DNA of 64,000 nucleotides from Caldithrix sp. GTDB lineage: Bacteria; KSB1; UBA2214; DYKH01. A program made the translations under genes and the position numbers. Each line of letters begins with the position of its first letter. Position 1 is the stretch's first letter. A model generated the notes under the pieces. It worked only from the letters and a program-made list of their open reading frames with translations, did no database searches and was not told where the DNA came from. Shown in pieces: positions 26,336-36,037 of the stretch. Location of the stretch: assembly GCA_020722685.1 (NCBI GenBank), contig DYKH01000010.1:1-64000 (forward strand), written 5' to 3'.

Positions 26336-27061
26336 TTACGGGTGAAGAAGGTTACTGATGTCGACGATTCGCAGACCGTCCTTTCCATTCGCTGCGTATG
26401 AACGAAACCGACGGCGGCCGGAGATGCAGGATTTTTGACGTCGATAACTGAGTCCAGCATTTTTCGTGGTAAGATCAATTACCTCACCGACCTGCGTCAA
26501 ACCGGTGAATACCGGATTTGAGATTGACAGGGAATAGCTTGTGACCAATTGAAACGCCGTGGGAGCTATCGCTTGATGAATTCGTACATCCAGATCAAAT
26601 GAGCGAAACTCAAAATAATAACCGTTGCTTTCAGCAACTCGGTTAGGGTACCGAATGGAGTGAATAGCCTCTATTTTGTCCTTAGACAGGACGATGAAAA
26701 AAGGATATTGAAAGCCGGAATCTTTCCCAAATGCAGCCCGGTTTTGGAATTCAGGCGCTCCCTCATAGGTTTCCTTATTCTGCCTTCCGATTAGGTAGGG
26801 CTTGGTGAGGTCGCCAATGTGATAAATGTTTGTTGAAAAGCCGTTCTCATTATCCCAGTCGGCACGAAGGACGAAGAGCAGGCTATCGGACGCGAACATA
26901 TTTTGAACATGATCATCATGAATGTCCAAACTGGATACCTTGTGCAGTAACGGTTGTGAACGGCAGGGAACAGCTAACGGCAGGCTAAAAAACCCTACAA
27001 TCAAAAAGAGAATTTCTGTCCTAAGAATGACTCTCTTCAAGTCGAATCCTGAAATTTCCAT
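26336..27061 (-). pseudogene. LVIVD-repeat surface protein, N-terminal fragment
   Basis: This is the start of the broken gene, with a signal peptide (MEISGFDLK, then hydrophobic LFLIVGFFSLPLAV). About 190 residues follow before the frame fails. In the +1 frame around 26410-26450 the string VIDVKNPASPAAVGFV, a perfect LVIVD repeat unit, appears, while the annotated frame reads YRRQKSCISG there. The annotated frame becomes sensible again only at YAANGKDGLRIVDIS. At least three lesions are needed: a frameshift, an internal deletion and the frameshift at the end. The gene is clearly inactive unless the assembly is poor here. Confidence 0.75.
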
Positions 27062-27250
27062 ACGCGCGCTCCTCATGCTTAGCTACGGATAAGCTTTTGC
27101 ATGGAGCAAGATTTGGCAAAGGAATCCTGCCTTGTGCTGTAGAGGTGGAGGGGAGAATCGTTACAGTACAATGCGCGACGTGCTGCAAATGCACGCCGCG
27201 CATTTTCCTAACTTGTCTTTATACCCTAAAGACTTAGAGTCCGATGCATG

Positions 27251-30220
27251 TTACTTGAGGAGCATCATTCTCTTGGTAAGCACCGTAGAGCCGGAGGTCA
27301 GCTTGTAGAAATAAATGCCGCTGGAAAGCTGTACGCCGGCATCGTTCTGCCCATTCCATTTTACGGTGTGGTTGCCGACCGCAAGCTTGGCATCCACCAG
27401 AGTTCGTACCTTCTGGCCCAGCATATTGTAGATCTCTATGGCTACTTCTGCTGTCTTGGGAATGCTAAACTCAATGGTCGTTTCCGGATTGAACGGATTG
27501 GGGTAATTCGCCTGCAGCACAAACTGATCAGCTACATCAGCAGCGCTTTTGCCCTTGACGCCGGTCGTCACTGAGAGTTGACCGCGGGGAGTCATATCAA
27601 CACCCCAGTCATCCAACGGAGTTTCGGTCCGGACGGAGATGCCGATCACGTCACCGGGTTTGAAAACATCTTTGCCCTTGTTTTTCCAATATTCCCGGAT
27701 TAGTGAGATCGGTTGTCCGATTTCCAGGAAATCGAAACCCCAAGCATGTGCATTCCAGTGCAGTTTATTATCCACCAACGTTGGGTCATCGCTACCTACC
27801 GTTGGAAGCAGCCCGACGCGTTTCAAAGCGGCAGCGGAATCGGGACTCGCTACCTCCGTTTCATAGATGGTATAATCGGCGCCGGCATCCGTCTCGGTGA
27901 CAACCTCGGACACGTCATAAGCGGAGTATCCCATCTCTTTGATTCCGGAGTTGTTGACGCCGCCCATTTCCGGATGTGGCGGAGTAAAGTACCCTACGCA
28001 GCCCCATTCATAGTAGGTATCCGCTCCGATTTTATCCGTATTGGGTTGGCCTTGGCTTGCCAAATAGCCAACGGGGGTATAATGGGCCTCATAATAGTGA
28101 CTGTTCGAGCCGGTGGTCGGGTCATTATCCATATCCAACAGCAAGTCGTAATAGCCTCTGGATCGGTTAATGGGCGTGCCTTCATGCTCGCGGTTATCCG
28201 CCTTGTTCGGCCAGGCAGGACCACCGTAAAGGCGGACGAACCAGTATATCATGTCTTCATCGTATTGAACAAAGGCTTTTACTTCTTTGATATCGACTCG
28301 GTCGGAAACCGCCGCACCAACTTCTGAAGGGAAGTAGCCGTCGACATTGTCCACCGATTCGACCAGGACTGGATGAGCCTGCCAATCGGAATCGTCACCA
28401 TCGAACCGAATGCTGGATGGGCGATTTGGAATCGTCGTGACCGCCATCTCGCCTCTCGGCGTTAGATCGACTCCCCAGTCGTCGGCCGGCGTTTCGGTGC
28501 GAACGGCAATGCCAATGACATCTCCCTCCTTGAAATAATTTTTGCCTTTGTTTTCCCAGTACTTTTTGACGGGGGCTATCGATTGTCCCATTTCTAAGAA
28601 ATCATTACCCCAGGCGTGGGCATTAAACTGAATCCTGTCGTCAAGCAAGGTGGGATCGTCGCTTCCCATATTGGGAAGCAAACCATCGTGCCTAAATGCC
28701 TTGGTCGAATCCGGATCTGTTATCGCAGATTCAAAGACCGTATAATCGGCGCCGGCGTCGGTTTCAGTGACGACTTCGGAAACGTCATAGGACGAATACC
28801 CAATCTCTTTCATTCCCGAGTTATTGACGCCACCCATTTCCGGATGGGGCGGAGTAAAGTAACCTACGCCACCCCACTCGAGGTAGCTCTCGGCGCCGAT
28901 CTTATCCGTATTGGGTTGCCCTTGACTTGCCAAGTAGCCGACGGGCGTGTAATGGGCCTCATAGTAGTGGCTGTTCGAACCCGTGGTAACGTCATTGTCC
29001 AAATCCAATAGCAAGTCATAATAGCCTCGGGATCGATTAATCGGCGTTCCTTCATGCTCGCGTTGATCCGCCACATTCGGCCAGACCGGTCCGCCCCAGA
29101 AACGAACGAACCAGTAGACCACTTCCTCGGATGCATTCATGAACGCTTTAACTTCCTTGGCGTCGACACGATCGGTGACTGCTGCGCCGACTTCTGACGG
29201 GAAATAACCATCGACGTTATCGACCGATTCGACCAGAACAGGTAAAGAGGCCCAGTCGGAATCCTTACCATCAAAATTGATGCTATTCGGACGAACCGGG
29301 ACTTCCGGGCACACTAATTCACCGCGTGGCGTCAAGTCCACGCCCCAGTCATCAGCAGGTGTCTCGGTGCGAACGGCGATCCCAATGACGTCACCTGTAT
29401 TGAAATACGATTTGCCCTTGTTTTGCCAGTATTGCTGAACCAAGGTGAGCTCCATGCCCATTTCCAGAAAATCAAAACCCCAGGCATGACCCGCCCAGTA
29501 GGATTTGTCAGTTAGCAGAGTCGGATCGTCGCTTCCCTCGTTTACCAAGGTCCCGTTCCAGGCAATGGCTTTGGCTGAATCCGGCTTAGATATCGCAGCC
29601 TCATAGATGGTATAGTCAGCGCCGGCATCGGTTTCGGTGACCACTTCAGAAACATCGTAGGATGAATAGCCGATTTCCTTTATTCCTGAGTTGTTGACGC
29701 CGCCCATTTCCGGATGAGGCGGAGTGAAATAGCCGACACATCCCCACTCCAGGTAGCTCTCCGCTCCAATCTTGTCCGTATTGGGTTGTCCTTGACTTGC
29801 CAAGTACCCGACCGGCGTGTAATGGGCCTCATAGTAGTGGCTGTTGGAGCCGGTGGTAACGTCATTGTCCAAATCCAATAGCAGGTCATAATAGCCTCTG
29901 GAGCGGTTAATCGGCGTGCCTTCATGTTCGCGTTGATCTGCGACGTTTGGCCAGGCAGGTCCGCCCCAGAATTGCATGTAGAAGTAAAGAACGTTACCCA
30001 CGATCTTTGCCTTGACCTCTTTGACATCGACGCGATCGGTCACCGCTGCGCCGACTTCGGACGGAAAATAGCCATCGACGTTGTCCACTGACTCCACCAA
30101 AACCGGTTCTGCCGTCCAGTCACTGTTATCGCCATCCAAAAAGATCTGTGCCATCGATACGCCGTTCAGCATCATCAAGAAACTAAACATCACAGCGAAC
30201 TGGAGTAGAAGCTTTTTCAT
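27251..30220 (-). CDS. Secreted protein with three near-identical ~290-residue repeats and T9SS domain
   Basis: This 989-residue protein has a signal peptide ending VSMA-Q. Three tandem units follow, at about residues 27-315, 316-605 and 606-895. The repeat period is 870 nt then 864 nt, measured at the conserved DNVDGYFPSEVGAAV motif. Each unit starts with a DG-x-D-S-D-W motif and holds REHEGTPINRSRGYYDLLLD, NSHYYEAHYTPVGYLASQGQ and GYFTPPHPEMGGVNNSG, ending DDWGVDLTPRGE. The Asp-rich DLDND segment may bind calcium. The opening resembles CBM9/DOMON-like beta-sandwich domains, but I cannot name the family. The end is a type A sorting domain (QANYPNPFNPETT, SSGIYFYKL). Probably a surface-displayed binding protein of the TonB/PorV locus. 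Confidence 0.85.
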   Translation of the reverse strand: MKKLLLQFAVMFSFLMMLNGVSMAQIFLDGDNSDWTAEPVLVESVDNVDGYFPSEVGAAVTDRVDVKEVKAKIVGNVLYFYMQFWGGPAWPNVADQREHEGTPINRSRGYYDLLLDLDNDVTTGSNSHYYEAHYTPVGYLASQGQPNTDKIGAESYLEWGCVGYFTPPHPEMGGVNNSGIKEIGYSSYDVSEVVTETDAGADYTIYEAAISKPDSAKAIAWNGTLVNEGSDDPTLLTDKSYWAGHAWGFDFLEMGMELTLVQQYWQNKGKSYFNTGDVIGIAVRTETPADDWGVDLTPRGELVCPEVPVRPNSINFDGKDSDWASLPVLVESVDNVDGYFPSEVGAAVTDRVDAKEVKAFMNASEEVVYWFVRFWGGPVWPNVADQREHEGTPINRSRGYYDLLLDLDNDVTTGSNSHYYEAHYTPVGYLASQGQPNTDKIGAESYLEWGGVGYFTPPHPEMGGVNNSGMKEIGYSSYDVSEVVTETDAGADYTVFESAITDPDSTKAFRHDGLLPNMGSDDPTLLDDRIQFNAHAWGNDFLEMGQSIAPVKKYWENKGKNYFKEGDVIGIAVRTETPADDWGVDLTPRGEMAVTTIPNRPSSIRFDGDDSDWQAHPVLVESVDNVDGYFPSEVGAAVSDRVDIKEVKAFVQYDEDMIYWFVRLYGGPAWPNKADNREHEGTPINRSRGYYDLLLDMDNDPTTGSNSHYYEAHYTPVGYLASQGQPNTDKIGADTYYEWGCVGYFTPPHPEMGGVNNSGIKEMGYSAYDVSEVVTETDAGADYTIYETEVASPDSAAALKRVGLLPTVGSDDPTLVDNKLHWNAHAWGFDFLEIGQPISLIREYWKNKGKDVFKPGDVIGISVRTETPLDDWGVDMTPRGQLSVTTGVKGKSAADVADQFVLQANYPNPFNPETTIEFSIPKTAEVAIEIYNMLGQKVRTLVDAKLAVGNHTVKWNGQNDAGVQLSSGIYFYKLTSGSTVLTKRMMLLK

Positions 30221-30362
30221 AGCTCCTCCTTTTTAGTTAAATCGGTTTGCAACCATTAATTATACGAACAATGCTTCCCTTGCTTTCACCTCCTTCCACA
30301 TGGTTTTCTTTCATTCAGATAGTGGCCGATACAAACGCAACCATCATTGAAAAGGTAACTAC

Positions 30363-30433
30363 GCTTGTCAAGGGTAAGAATTGCACCCTTCTCGTCATGG
30401 CGCAGGAATCTCCTTGTGAGTATATCGTTAGGA
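30363..30433 (+). repeat. Dispersed element, copy B
   Basis: This is the partner of 21325-21400, differing by a ~7-bp deletion in the palindromic part. The similarity may extend further, since both are followed at some distance by a TTGTTCAAA motif (near 21424 and 30494). It lies in the gap between the triple-repeat gene and the next parvulin-like gene. Confidence 0.75.
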
Positions 30434-30498
30434 GATGCCTGGATTCACCGGCATGACATGAAAAAATGACCCTTAACGAGTATATCACGAGGCTTTGT

Positions 30499-32061
30499 TC
30501 AAAAGTTAAGCCATTTCATATCCACAATGGGCACTGTCGGCGTCCCATCGAAATTCTTCCGCAAAAAGAACGAGGTCTGTGAGGTTTTTCCGCCGTCCGA
30601 GAGCTGCATTTCACTGAGCAGCTTTTCGTTTATCCATACGGGATAGCGCTGTCTCAATTCCGCCAGCTTTTCTTCCAGCCTGTGGATATGCTTTTCATGG
30701 AGTATGAAATTGTAGACACTGTTCTCATATTTGTAGAACCGGGTCGTATCCACGTCGGCTAACGGCAACTCACGCCAACGGGTATTAAAAAACTCCCGCA
30801 TTTCCTGATCCGTTACGTCCAAATCCTTTACTTCAGACATCCGATAGACATCATAGGTCCATTTTTGCTCCCAAATCCTCAGATCATTGATAACGTTTGC
30901 CGAGTCGGCAAAACCGTCTTTTTCGGCTATGCCGACAAACATTTCATTCTTTAACATGGTGCCTATTTCTGTTATCAATCTCTCCTTGAAATCATCGAAC
31001 GATTTACTCTGTTTGAGCGGCGTGCGGTAATAATTCAGGTACCGCAAATAATCCTCGACTGTCTTGTCCCCATTTTTACTCGTCAGCAACGGCGCGTTGC
31101 ACAGTCCCTTCAATTGGAGCAAATAGCTTTTTGCCGTATCGGGCGCATTCTTGACGACATCGACAATGGATTTTCGATCCGACAGGCCGTCGCCGTACCA
31201 TTGAAAGAGGGCCGGTGCGATTTGATCTACGATTCTGGAGTTGACTCGCACATCAAGCGGCGTCAAGATCGAATCCATGATCACGTGGACAATGCTGTCC
31301 GCGGCAATGTCATGCAGGCGCTGATACATTTGCTTTCTTTTCGCCCCGTATTGCAGCTCTTCAACCTTGATCCCATGGAGATGGATATCGAGTATCTGCG
31401 CCAAAGCGTATCCACTGCCGTAGGGAATGGGATCTGAGACCTTGCCGACCTCCAGATTCTTTATCTTGTCAAAGACCTCCGGTTTGAGGTCGAGATAATC
31501 GACCCAGTCGGTCTCAAAAAATTTCTTCTCTTTTAACTGAACCTCTGCCGAGGCGATTCTTTTCTCGACAAAATCTTCCAAATTGGACTGACGTGCTTGA
31601 ACGAGGGCCTTTTGCGCTTCTTCCAGAGTCGCCGTTGGCCAGATGATCATTCGCCACCTTATCGAACCCTTCTTGATCGCATCTTGCAGCTTTTCTTCTG
31701 GAATATTGACTCGGCTGTGGACGTGCTTCTTGAAAAACGCCTCCAACAAGTCATTTCGGCGACGGTTGGCAACTCGCGAGGTTACATAGGGCGTCTTGTG
31801 AAATCCCAGTCGAAACCCTTCGTTGGCCAACAGGAGTTCTTTGATCATATAGTCCAGATAAGTACGTCTCGGATTCTGGCCGCGCCGTAAAGGAGCAAAG
31901 CTGAATTCGAAACTGTATCTAAACTCACTGGCAGTAATAACCCGCTCACCGACTTTGGCAAGGATTTGCTCAGTTAGTGATTCCGGCTTTTTCTTTCTTG
32001 CACAGGAGAATATTATCAAACCACAAAGAACGAATATTGCTATTTTGGACAGGTTTTTCAC
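30499..32061 (-). CDS. Parvulin-like / SurA-like periplasmic lipoprotein
   Basis: This 520-residue protein has a good lipobox (LIIFSC-ARKKK, Cys19). A SurA-N-like segment (ILAKVGERVITASEFRYSFE, residues ~34-53, then LDYMIKELLLANEGFRLGF) is followed by a degenerate rotamase region (RWRMIIWPTATLEEAQKALV to VSDPIPYGSGYALAQILD, residues ~135-225) and long helical parts. The rotamase lacks several usual residues, so it may act as a chaperone rather than an isomerase. It is downstream of the 1237-residue cargo gene, and its likely role is to escort that protein or the receptor through the periplasm. Confidence 0.8.
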   Translation of the reverse strand: MKNLSKIAIFVLCGLIIFSCARKKKPESLTEQILAKVGERVITASEFRYSFEFSFAPLRRGQNPRRTYLDYMIKELLLANEGFRLGFHKTPYVTSRVANRRRNDLLEAFFKKHVHSRVNIPEEKLQDAIKKGSIRWRMIIWPTATLEEAQKALVQARQSNLEDFVEKRIASAEVQLKEKKFFETDWVDYLDLKPEVFDKIKNLEVGKVSDPIPYGSGYALAQILDIHLHGIKVEELQYGAKRKQMYQRLHDIAADSIVHVIMDSILTPLDVRVNSRIVDQIAPALFQWYGDGLSDRKSIVDVVKNAPDTAKSYLLQLKGLCNAPLLTSKNGDKTVEDYLRYLNYYRTPLKQSKSFDDFKERLITEIGTMLKNEMFVGIAEKDGFADSANVINDLRIWEQKWTYDVYRMSEVKDLDVTDQEMREFFNTRWRELPLADVDTTRFYKYENSVYNFILHEKHIHRLEEKLAELRQRYPVWINEKLLSEMQLSDGGKTSQTSFFLRKNFDGTPTVPIVDMKWLNF

Positions 32062-32267
32062 AAGAACTATGAGTACACATTCAGTAATGAATATTCAATC
32101 CGAATTATTCAGAAAACCCGGTCACAAGGATACCAGTCACGAAGAGACGAAAACATCTGCCCTGACTTTGTGCCCAGTATCTTTGTGGCCAATGCGTTTT
32201 CCAGACCCGAAATGATCTCTCAGTCCTGAGTCGTCACGAAGATACTGACAACACTCAGGCAAGTAGC

Positions 32268-35200
32268 TCATTTTATCACCGCAAACTTGCCGCGGGAAAT
32301 ACCCAAGTCGGGAGACTCCACGACAAAGAAATACATCCCAAATGCCACCTCCGGTCCGTCCTCGGAAGTCAAATCCCACGGCTCGCGGCCGAAATCGTTG
32401 GCAGCATTGTGCTCAATCTCCTTCACCAGCCTCCCGCTGGCGGTAAAGATTTTTATGTTGCACTTGGGCGGCAGATTCACAAAATCCACCTTTCTCTGCT
32501 GGTACCCGGCGAGCTCATAGATCGGCTCATAGCTGCTGGCAACGATATAGGGATCCGGGACCACGTAAATGTCCCGCATGTCTCGTTTCGCTTGCTCCTT
32601 CACCCACTGGCCGCCATCAACCTTAAACCGAAACTTGTCGTGACGAGTCGGATTCCGTGTCGTTCGAAATTTATAAACGTCGCCGACCTTTGGAGCTATT
32701 ACAGGGTTCAAAGAATCGAATAGATTCTTCACAAACCGAATCTGCCAGGAAGCGTGGTATTTGCCCTTTTCATGTTTGGGAAACATGATGGTGATTCGGG
32801 TGCTATCCCAAATTTGACCTTCCATTTCCTGCTTTTCTTCCGGAGAGATGGTGCGTTTGTCTTTGTCGTAAACAACCGTCACTTTCATCCGATGAGGTTT
32901 GGTAGGATCCGTCACGTTCCAGGTGGTAAAGTTCAAAGGGTATGCGGGAATCAACTGGGCTGAAGGAGTATAAGAGGTATCAACTCCCTTGTGATCCTCA
33001 ACCCGGAACTCGATATCGAATGGGGTCGCCACGGCTGCTCCTGTGAGCTCAATGGCCTGAACTCTAATGTTGGACTCTGTGTTTGTGGACCATCTTTTCC
33101 ATTCGTTTGTTTCGCGGCCATATTCATTCACCTTTACTATTTCGATTCCCCGATCTTGGTCAGCCTCCGTTCCGCCCGTTGAATATGCGCTTTTCCAGTT
33201 TAGCTCATAGTGAATGCCCTCAAAGATGCTCTTTTCCAGCTCGCCAAACACCTTTTGAGTGAATTCATAGTTGCCGCTGTATTGATAGTTGAACATGGTA
33301 TCGCCAGTGGTGATATTTCTACACGTGATACCCGTGGTGTTGCCCCATTCATAGTCCGGCGAGAGTTTATCGAGATAATGGTCATCATTGAATGTCAATT
33401 CGTACTCATGGCCCAGCTTAACGTGATTCTTGTTGAACACGTCAATATTCCAAGTACCGCCGCGCGCGACTCCACTCAGATGTTGGATGTTGAGAGAATC
33501 GACAAACGGATTGGTGTATCCGGCCGCCGGCTCTGTTGGAATGCAGACAGCCGTGTTACGATCTCGGTAGACAACCTCTCCCAACTGGTTAACGGTAATG
33601 TTAAAAGGAGATTCACTGGGCATGGCATCTATATCATAGTCCTCGGTGATGAGGCCCCTCTCATAGAAATTTTCCCCATTGCCGGCATCAATGGCGGTGA
33701 CGGCATAATAGTAGGTTCTGCCGTTTTCAACCAAGGTGTCTTTGAAGGAGTGTCGCAAGCCGGTGTCCTTACCCATGTCGTAATGCACACCAAGGGTTGG
33801 GAAGGGCACCGGATGGGCTCCCTTTAGCCCATCAGCTTTATCATAGATGGCGACGGGCTCGAACAGCAGCACATTGCCAAAAGCGTCCGAGATCGTCTTG
33901 ATGTCCAAGAATTTCGGGTCCGTGCTTTTATAAACGCGATAGCCGTTAAAATCATAGCCAAAAAATGGATCTTTGGAATTTTCAGCATCAGTGTCCCAGT
34001 ACAACTGCACCTTTCGATCCTCAACGTTTGATATGAGGGTGGGCTGTAACGGCGGCGTAAGAAATCTGTAATTGTTGTCATAGATGCTTTGCATGGTCGC
34101 CTTGTTGCGAATCGCGTCGTCTTGGTCTTCGCCCATCAGCATGGCGATAGTGAATCGCTGCCATTCCATCCGCTCGAATTTTACCGCTCGGGCGCCAAAG
34201 GTGAATACAATGTCCTCATCCGTCTCTTGAACCTCAAACCAGTCGTCCTTGATCATATATTTATTCCAGAAGAACTTGTCGTCTTCCAAATTTCGATTCT
34301 TCTCGAATTCGTAAACATACGCAATCTTCAAACCAGCTTGGTCAGCCTCATCGATATCGGTCAGATCAAAGTTCGGCTCTCCGAGGTCCATTCTCCCGTT
34401 ACATTCGCTGCCGTCAGGATCGGGCCCGGTCCAGCCATTCTCATCTGCTCCGATACCGTCCGTCCCGCGATCGTCGTTGATGGGTTCCATGTCCAATTTG
34501 TCGTTCATATTCTTATCTTCACCCGGATCGAGCGCGCCATTCAAATTCAAATCTTCGGTATCCCAGACGCCATTTCCCTCTGTATCATCCAAATCCGGCC
34601 CTTTATACTTTGCATCGCCTGGCGCCAACTTGTCCAATCCGATATCCTCGTACCCTTCCCAATCACGATCGTTGTCGATTCCATCTTCCATCGACTCGTC
34701 GACCAGAGAATCGGCGTCATCGTCCAAAAAATTATAGTTGATTCCCGGGCTCTCAAGGAACGCAAAAGCAAAGGTTCCGATCTTTTTGTAGGTCGACAAC
34801 TGCTCCGGAAATTTGTGCCATTGATAGAGAATATCAAAATCCAGCCTGCCGCCCTCGCCGGCATAGTCATAGGTCGCTTTGATATAGTTGGCCGTATTGT
34901 ACGAGCTCTGACCGACGTTGGCATCGCACCACATGCCTGTAATCACTTGGCTCAACACGTAGTCGCTATAGTTTCTGACGCGGTAAACGGACACCAATAT
35001 GTCCTCAGCCAAAGGATGATACCAGGCATAAGTCCTTCCCTCCACTTCCATACCAAGCCCGGCTATTCCGACGTCGTCGTGCCAATCTCGCGTGTCTGGA
35101 GTGCCGTCCGGGTTTTTCATCGGCCAGTACTTACCGTCATAAAAGTCATTGAGCCGGTCGTTTTCGTGATCATCCATACGATACAAGGTTTCCTGATCGG

Positions 35201-35981
35201 CGATCGGACCCGCCTTGTATTCTCCGTTCCATTTCCCTTGCCGCAATCCAGCTCGGATGGTTCTGGGAGGACGCCCATAATAAGGCCGGTCATCACCGAT
35301 ATAAGAACCGCCAGGCCAGAATTCCGGCCAGGTACGCTTATCCGTGCTGATGGCCATACTCTTTAGAATACTTTCCGGCGGGTTCAGATTGAAATCGACC
35401 ACTCCGTTAAAGTTTACGTCCTCAGCAGGCGATAATTCTCCATCTCCATCAATGTCTTCATTGATTCCCCAAATGTATCCGTATTGACCATCGTTATAGA
35501 ATCCCGGCACCGGTGCCCAAACCTGTTGATGCGTGGCGTCCTTGGAAAGCTGTGGGGGTGTCCAGACGCTGACGTGATAAAAATACGAGTCGGTCACGAT
35601 GGGAAGCTGTTTTCCGTCCCACCGTTCCGGAATGACTTTGTCCCTATAGGCGGACATGTCGGTCACCTGGCTGGCAATGTAGAAATTGGCTTTGCCGACA
35701 TAAGTATTACCCTGGCTGCCGGGCCATTGCATGCCGTGACCCGGAGATAGAGCCGCATCGGTCAAGTTGCCCACGTTCCAGATCGGACAATAGATGAGGT
35801 TCCTGTCAAATAGCCCTCGAGCCCAAAAGCGCGCCCAATGCATGGGATGGGTATCAAATTGAGTGCCCGAAAGCGGCTGTTGGGCATAGGTCATATCGAC
35901 AAGGGCAGAGAAAAACAGCAGAAATAAAAGAAGAGAAAATACGCTGCTCCTCTTGATGATTTTACTTGGCAAGGATGGCAT
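32268..35981 (-). CDS. Large secreted protein (1237 residues) with Asp-rich calcium-binding-like repeats and C-terminal sorting-like domain
   Basis: A signal peptide ends near DMTYA-Q. The N-terminal ~600 residues contain many DxDxDG-like loops (NEDIDGDGELSPAEDVNFNG, DDDADSLVDE, NLNGALDPGEDKNMND) typical of thrombospondin-3 or EF-hand/dockerin-like calcium binding. A fibronectin III-like stretch lies at about 665-790 (PTLISNVEDRKVQLYWDT). The end (CNIKIFTASGRLVKEIEH ... AFGMYFFVVE ... GKFAVIK) is a variant of the T9SS type A module. No catalytic motif was found. It sits between a PorV-like gene and a chaperone gene, fitting a surface protein exported with them or partnering the TonB-dependent receptor. 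Confidence 0.85.
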   Translation of the reverse strand: MPSLPSKIIKRSSVFSLLLFLLFFSALVDMTYAQQPLSGTQFDTHPMHWARFWARGLFDRNLIYCPIWNVGNLTDAALSPGHGMQWPGSQGNTYVGKANFYIASQVTDMSAYRDKVIPERWDGKQLPIVTDSYFYHVSVWTPPQLSKDATHQQVWAPVPGFYNDGQYGYIWGINEDIDGDGELSPAEDVNFNGVVDFNLNPPESILKSMAISTDKRTWPEFWPGGSYIGDDRPYYGRPPRTIRAGLRQGKWNGEYKAGPIADQETLYRMDDHENDRLNDFYDGKYWPMKNPDGTPDTRDWHDDVGIAGLGMEVEGRTYAWYHPLAEDILVSVYRVRNYSDYVLSQVITGMWCDANVGQSSYNTANYIKATYDYAGEGGRLDFDILYQWHKFPEQLSTYKKIGTFAFAFLESPGINYNFLDDDADSLVDESMEDGIDNDRDWEGYEDIGLDKLAPGDAKYKGPDLDDTEGNGVWDTEDLNLNGALDPGEDKNMNDKLDMEPINDDRGTDGIGADENGWTGPDPDGSECNGRMDLGEPNFDLTDIDEADQAGLKIAYVYEFEKNRNLEDDKFFWNKYMIKDDWFEVQETDEDIVFTFGARAVKFERMEWQRFTIAMLMGEDQDDAIRNKATMQSIYDNNYRFLTPPLQPTLISNVEDRKVQLYWDTDAENSKDPFFGYDFNGYRVYKSTDPKFLDIKTISDAFGNVLLFEPVAIYDKADGLKGAHPVPFPTLGVHYDMGKDTGLRHSFKDTLVENGRTYYYAVTAIDAGNGENFYERGLITEDYDIDAMPSESPFNITVNQLGEVVYRDRNTAVCIPTEPAAGYTNPFVDSLNIQHLSGVARGGTWNIDVFNKNHVKLGHEYELTFNDDHYLDKLSPDYEWGNTTGITCRNITTGDTMFNYQYSGNYEFTQKVFGELEKSIFEGIHYELNWKSAYSTGGTEADQDRGIEIVKVNEYGRETNEWKRWSTNTESNIRVQAIELTGAAVATPFDIEFRVEDHKGVDTSYTPSAQLIPAYPLNFTTWNVTDPTKPHRMKVTVVYDKDKRTISPEEKQEMEGQIWDSTRITIMFPKHEKGKYHASWQIRFVKNLFDSLNPVIAPKVGDVYKFRTTRNPTRHDKFRFKVDGGQWVKEQAKRDMRDIYVVPDPYIVASSYEPIYELAGYQQRKVDFVNLPPKCNIKIFTASGRLVKEIEHNAANDFGREPWDLTSEDGPEVAFGMYFFVVESPDLGISRGKFAVIK

Positions 35982-36037
35982 CAGAAATCTCCAATCTCAA
36001 TTCTTTTCTATTACCTTCGAGAGTTGTTTGGCTTGTT

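Noticed and set aside
27251..30220. CRISPR-like or satellite array
   Set aside because: The repeats are ~870-bp in-frame coding units of one protein, not short direct repeats with spacers.
34089..35366. 425-codon open frame on the plus strand
   Set aside because: Antisense to the 1237-residue cargo gene. The composition reflects the reverse of Asp-rich coding, and no motif is seen.
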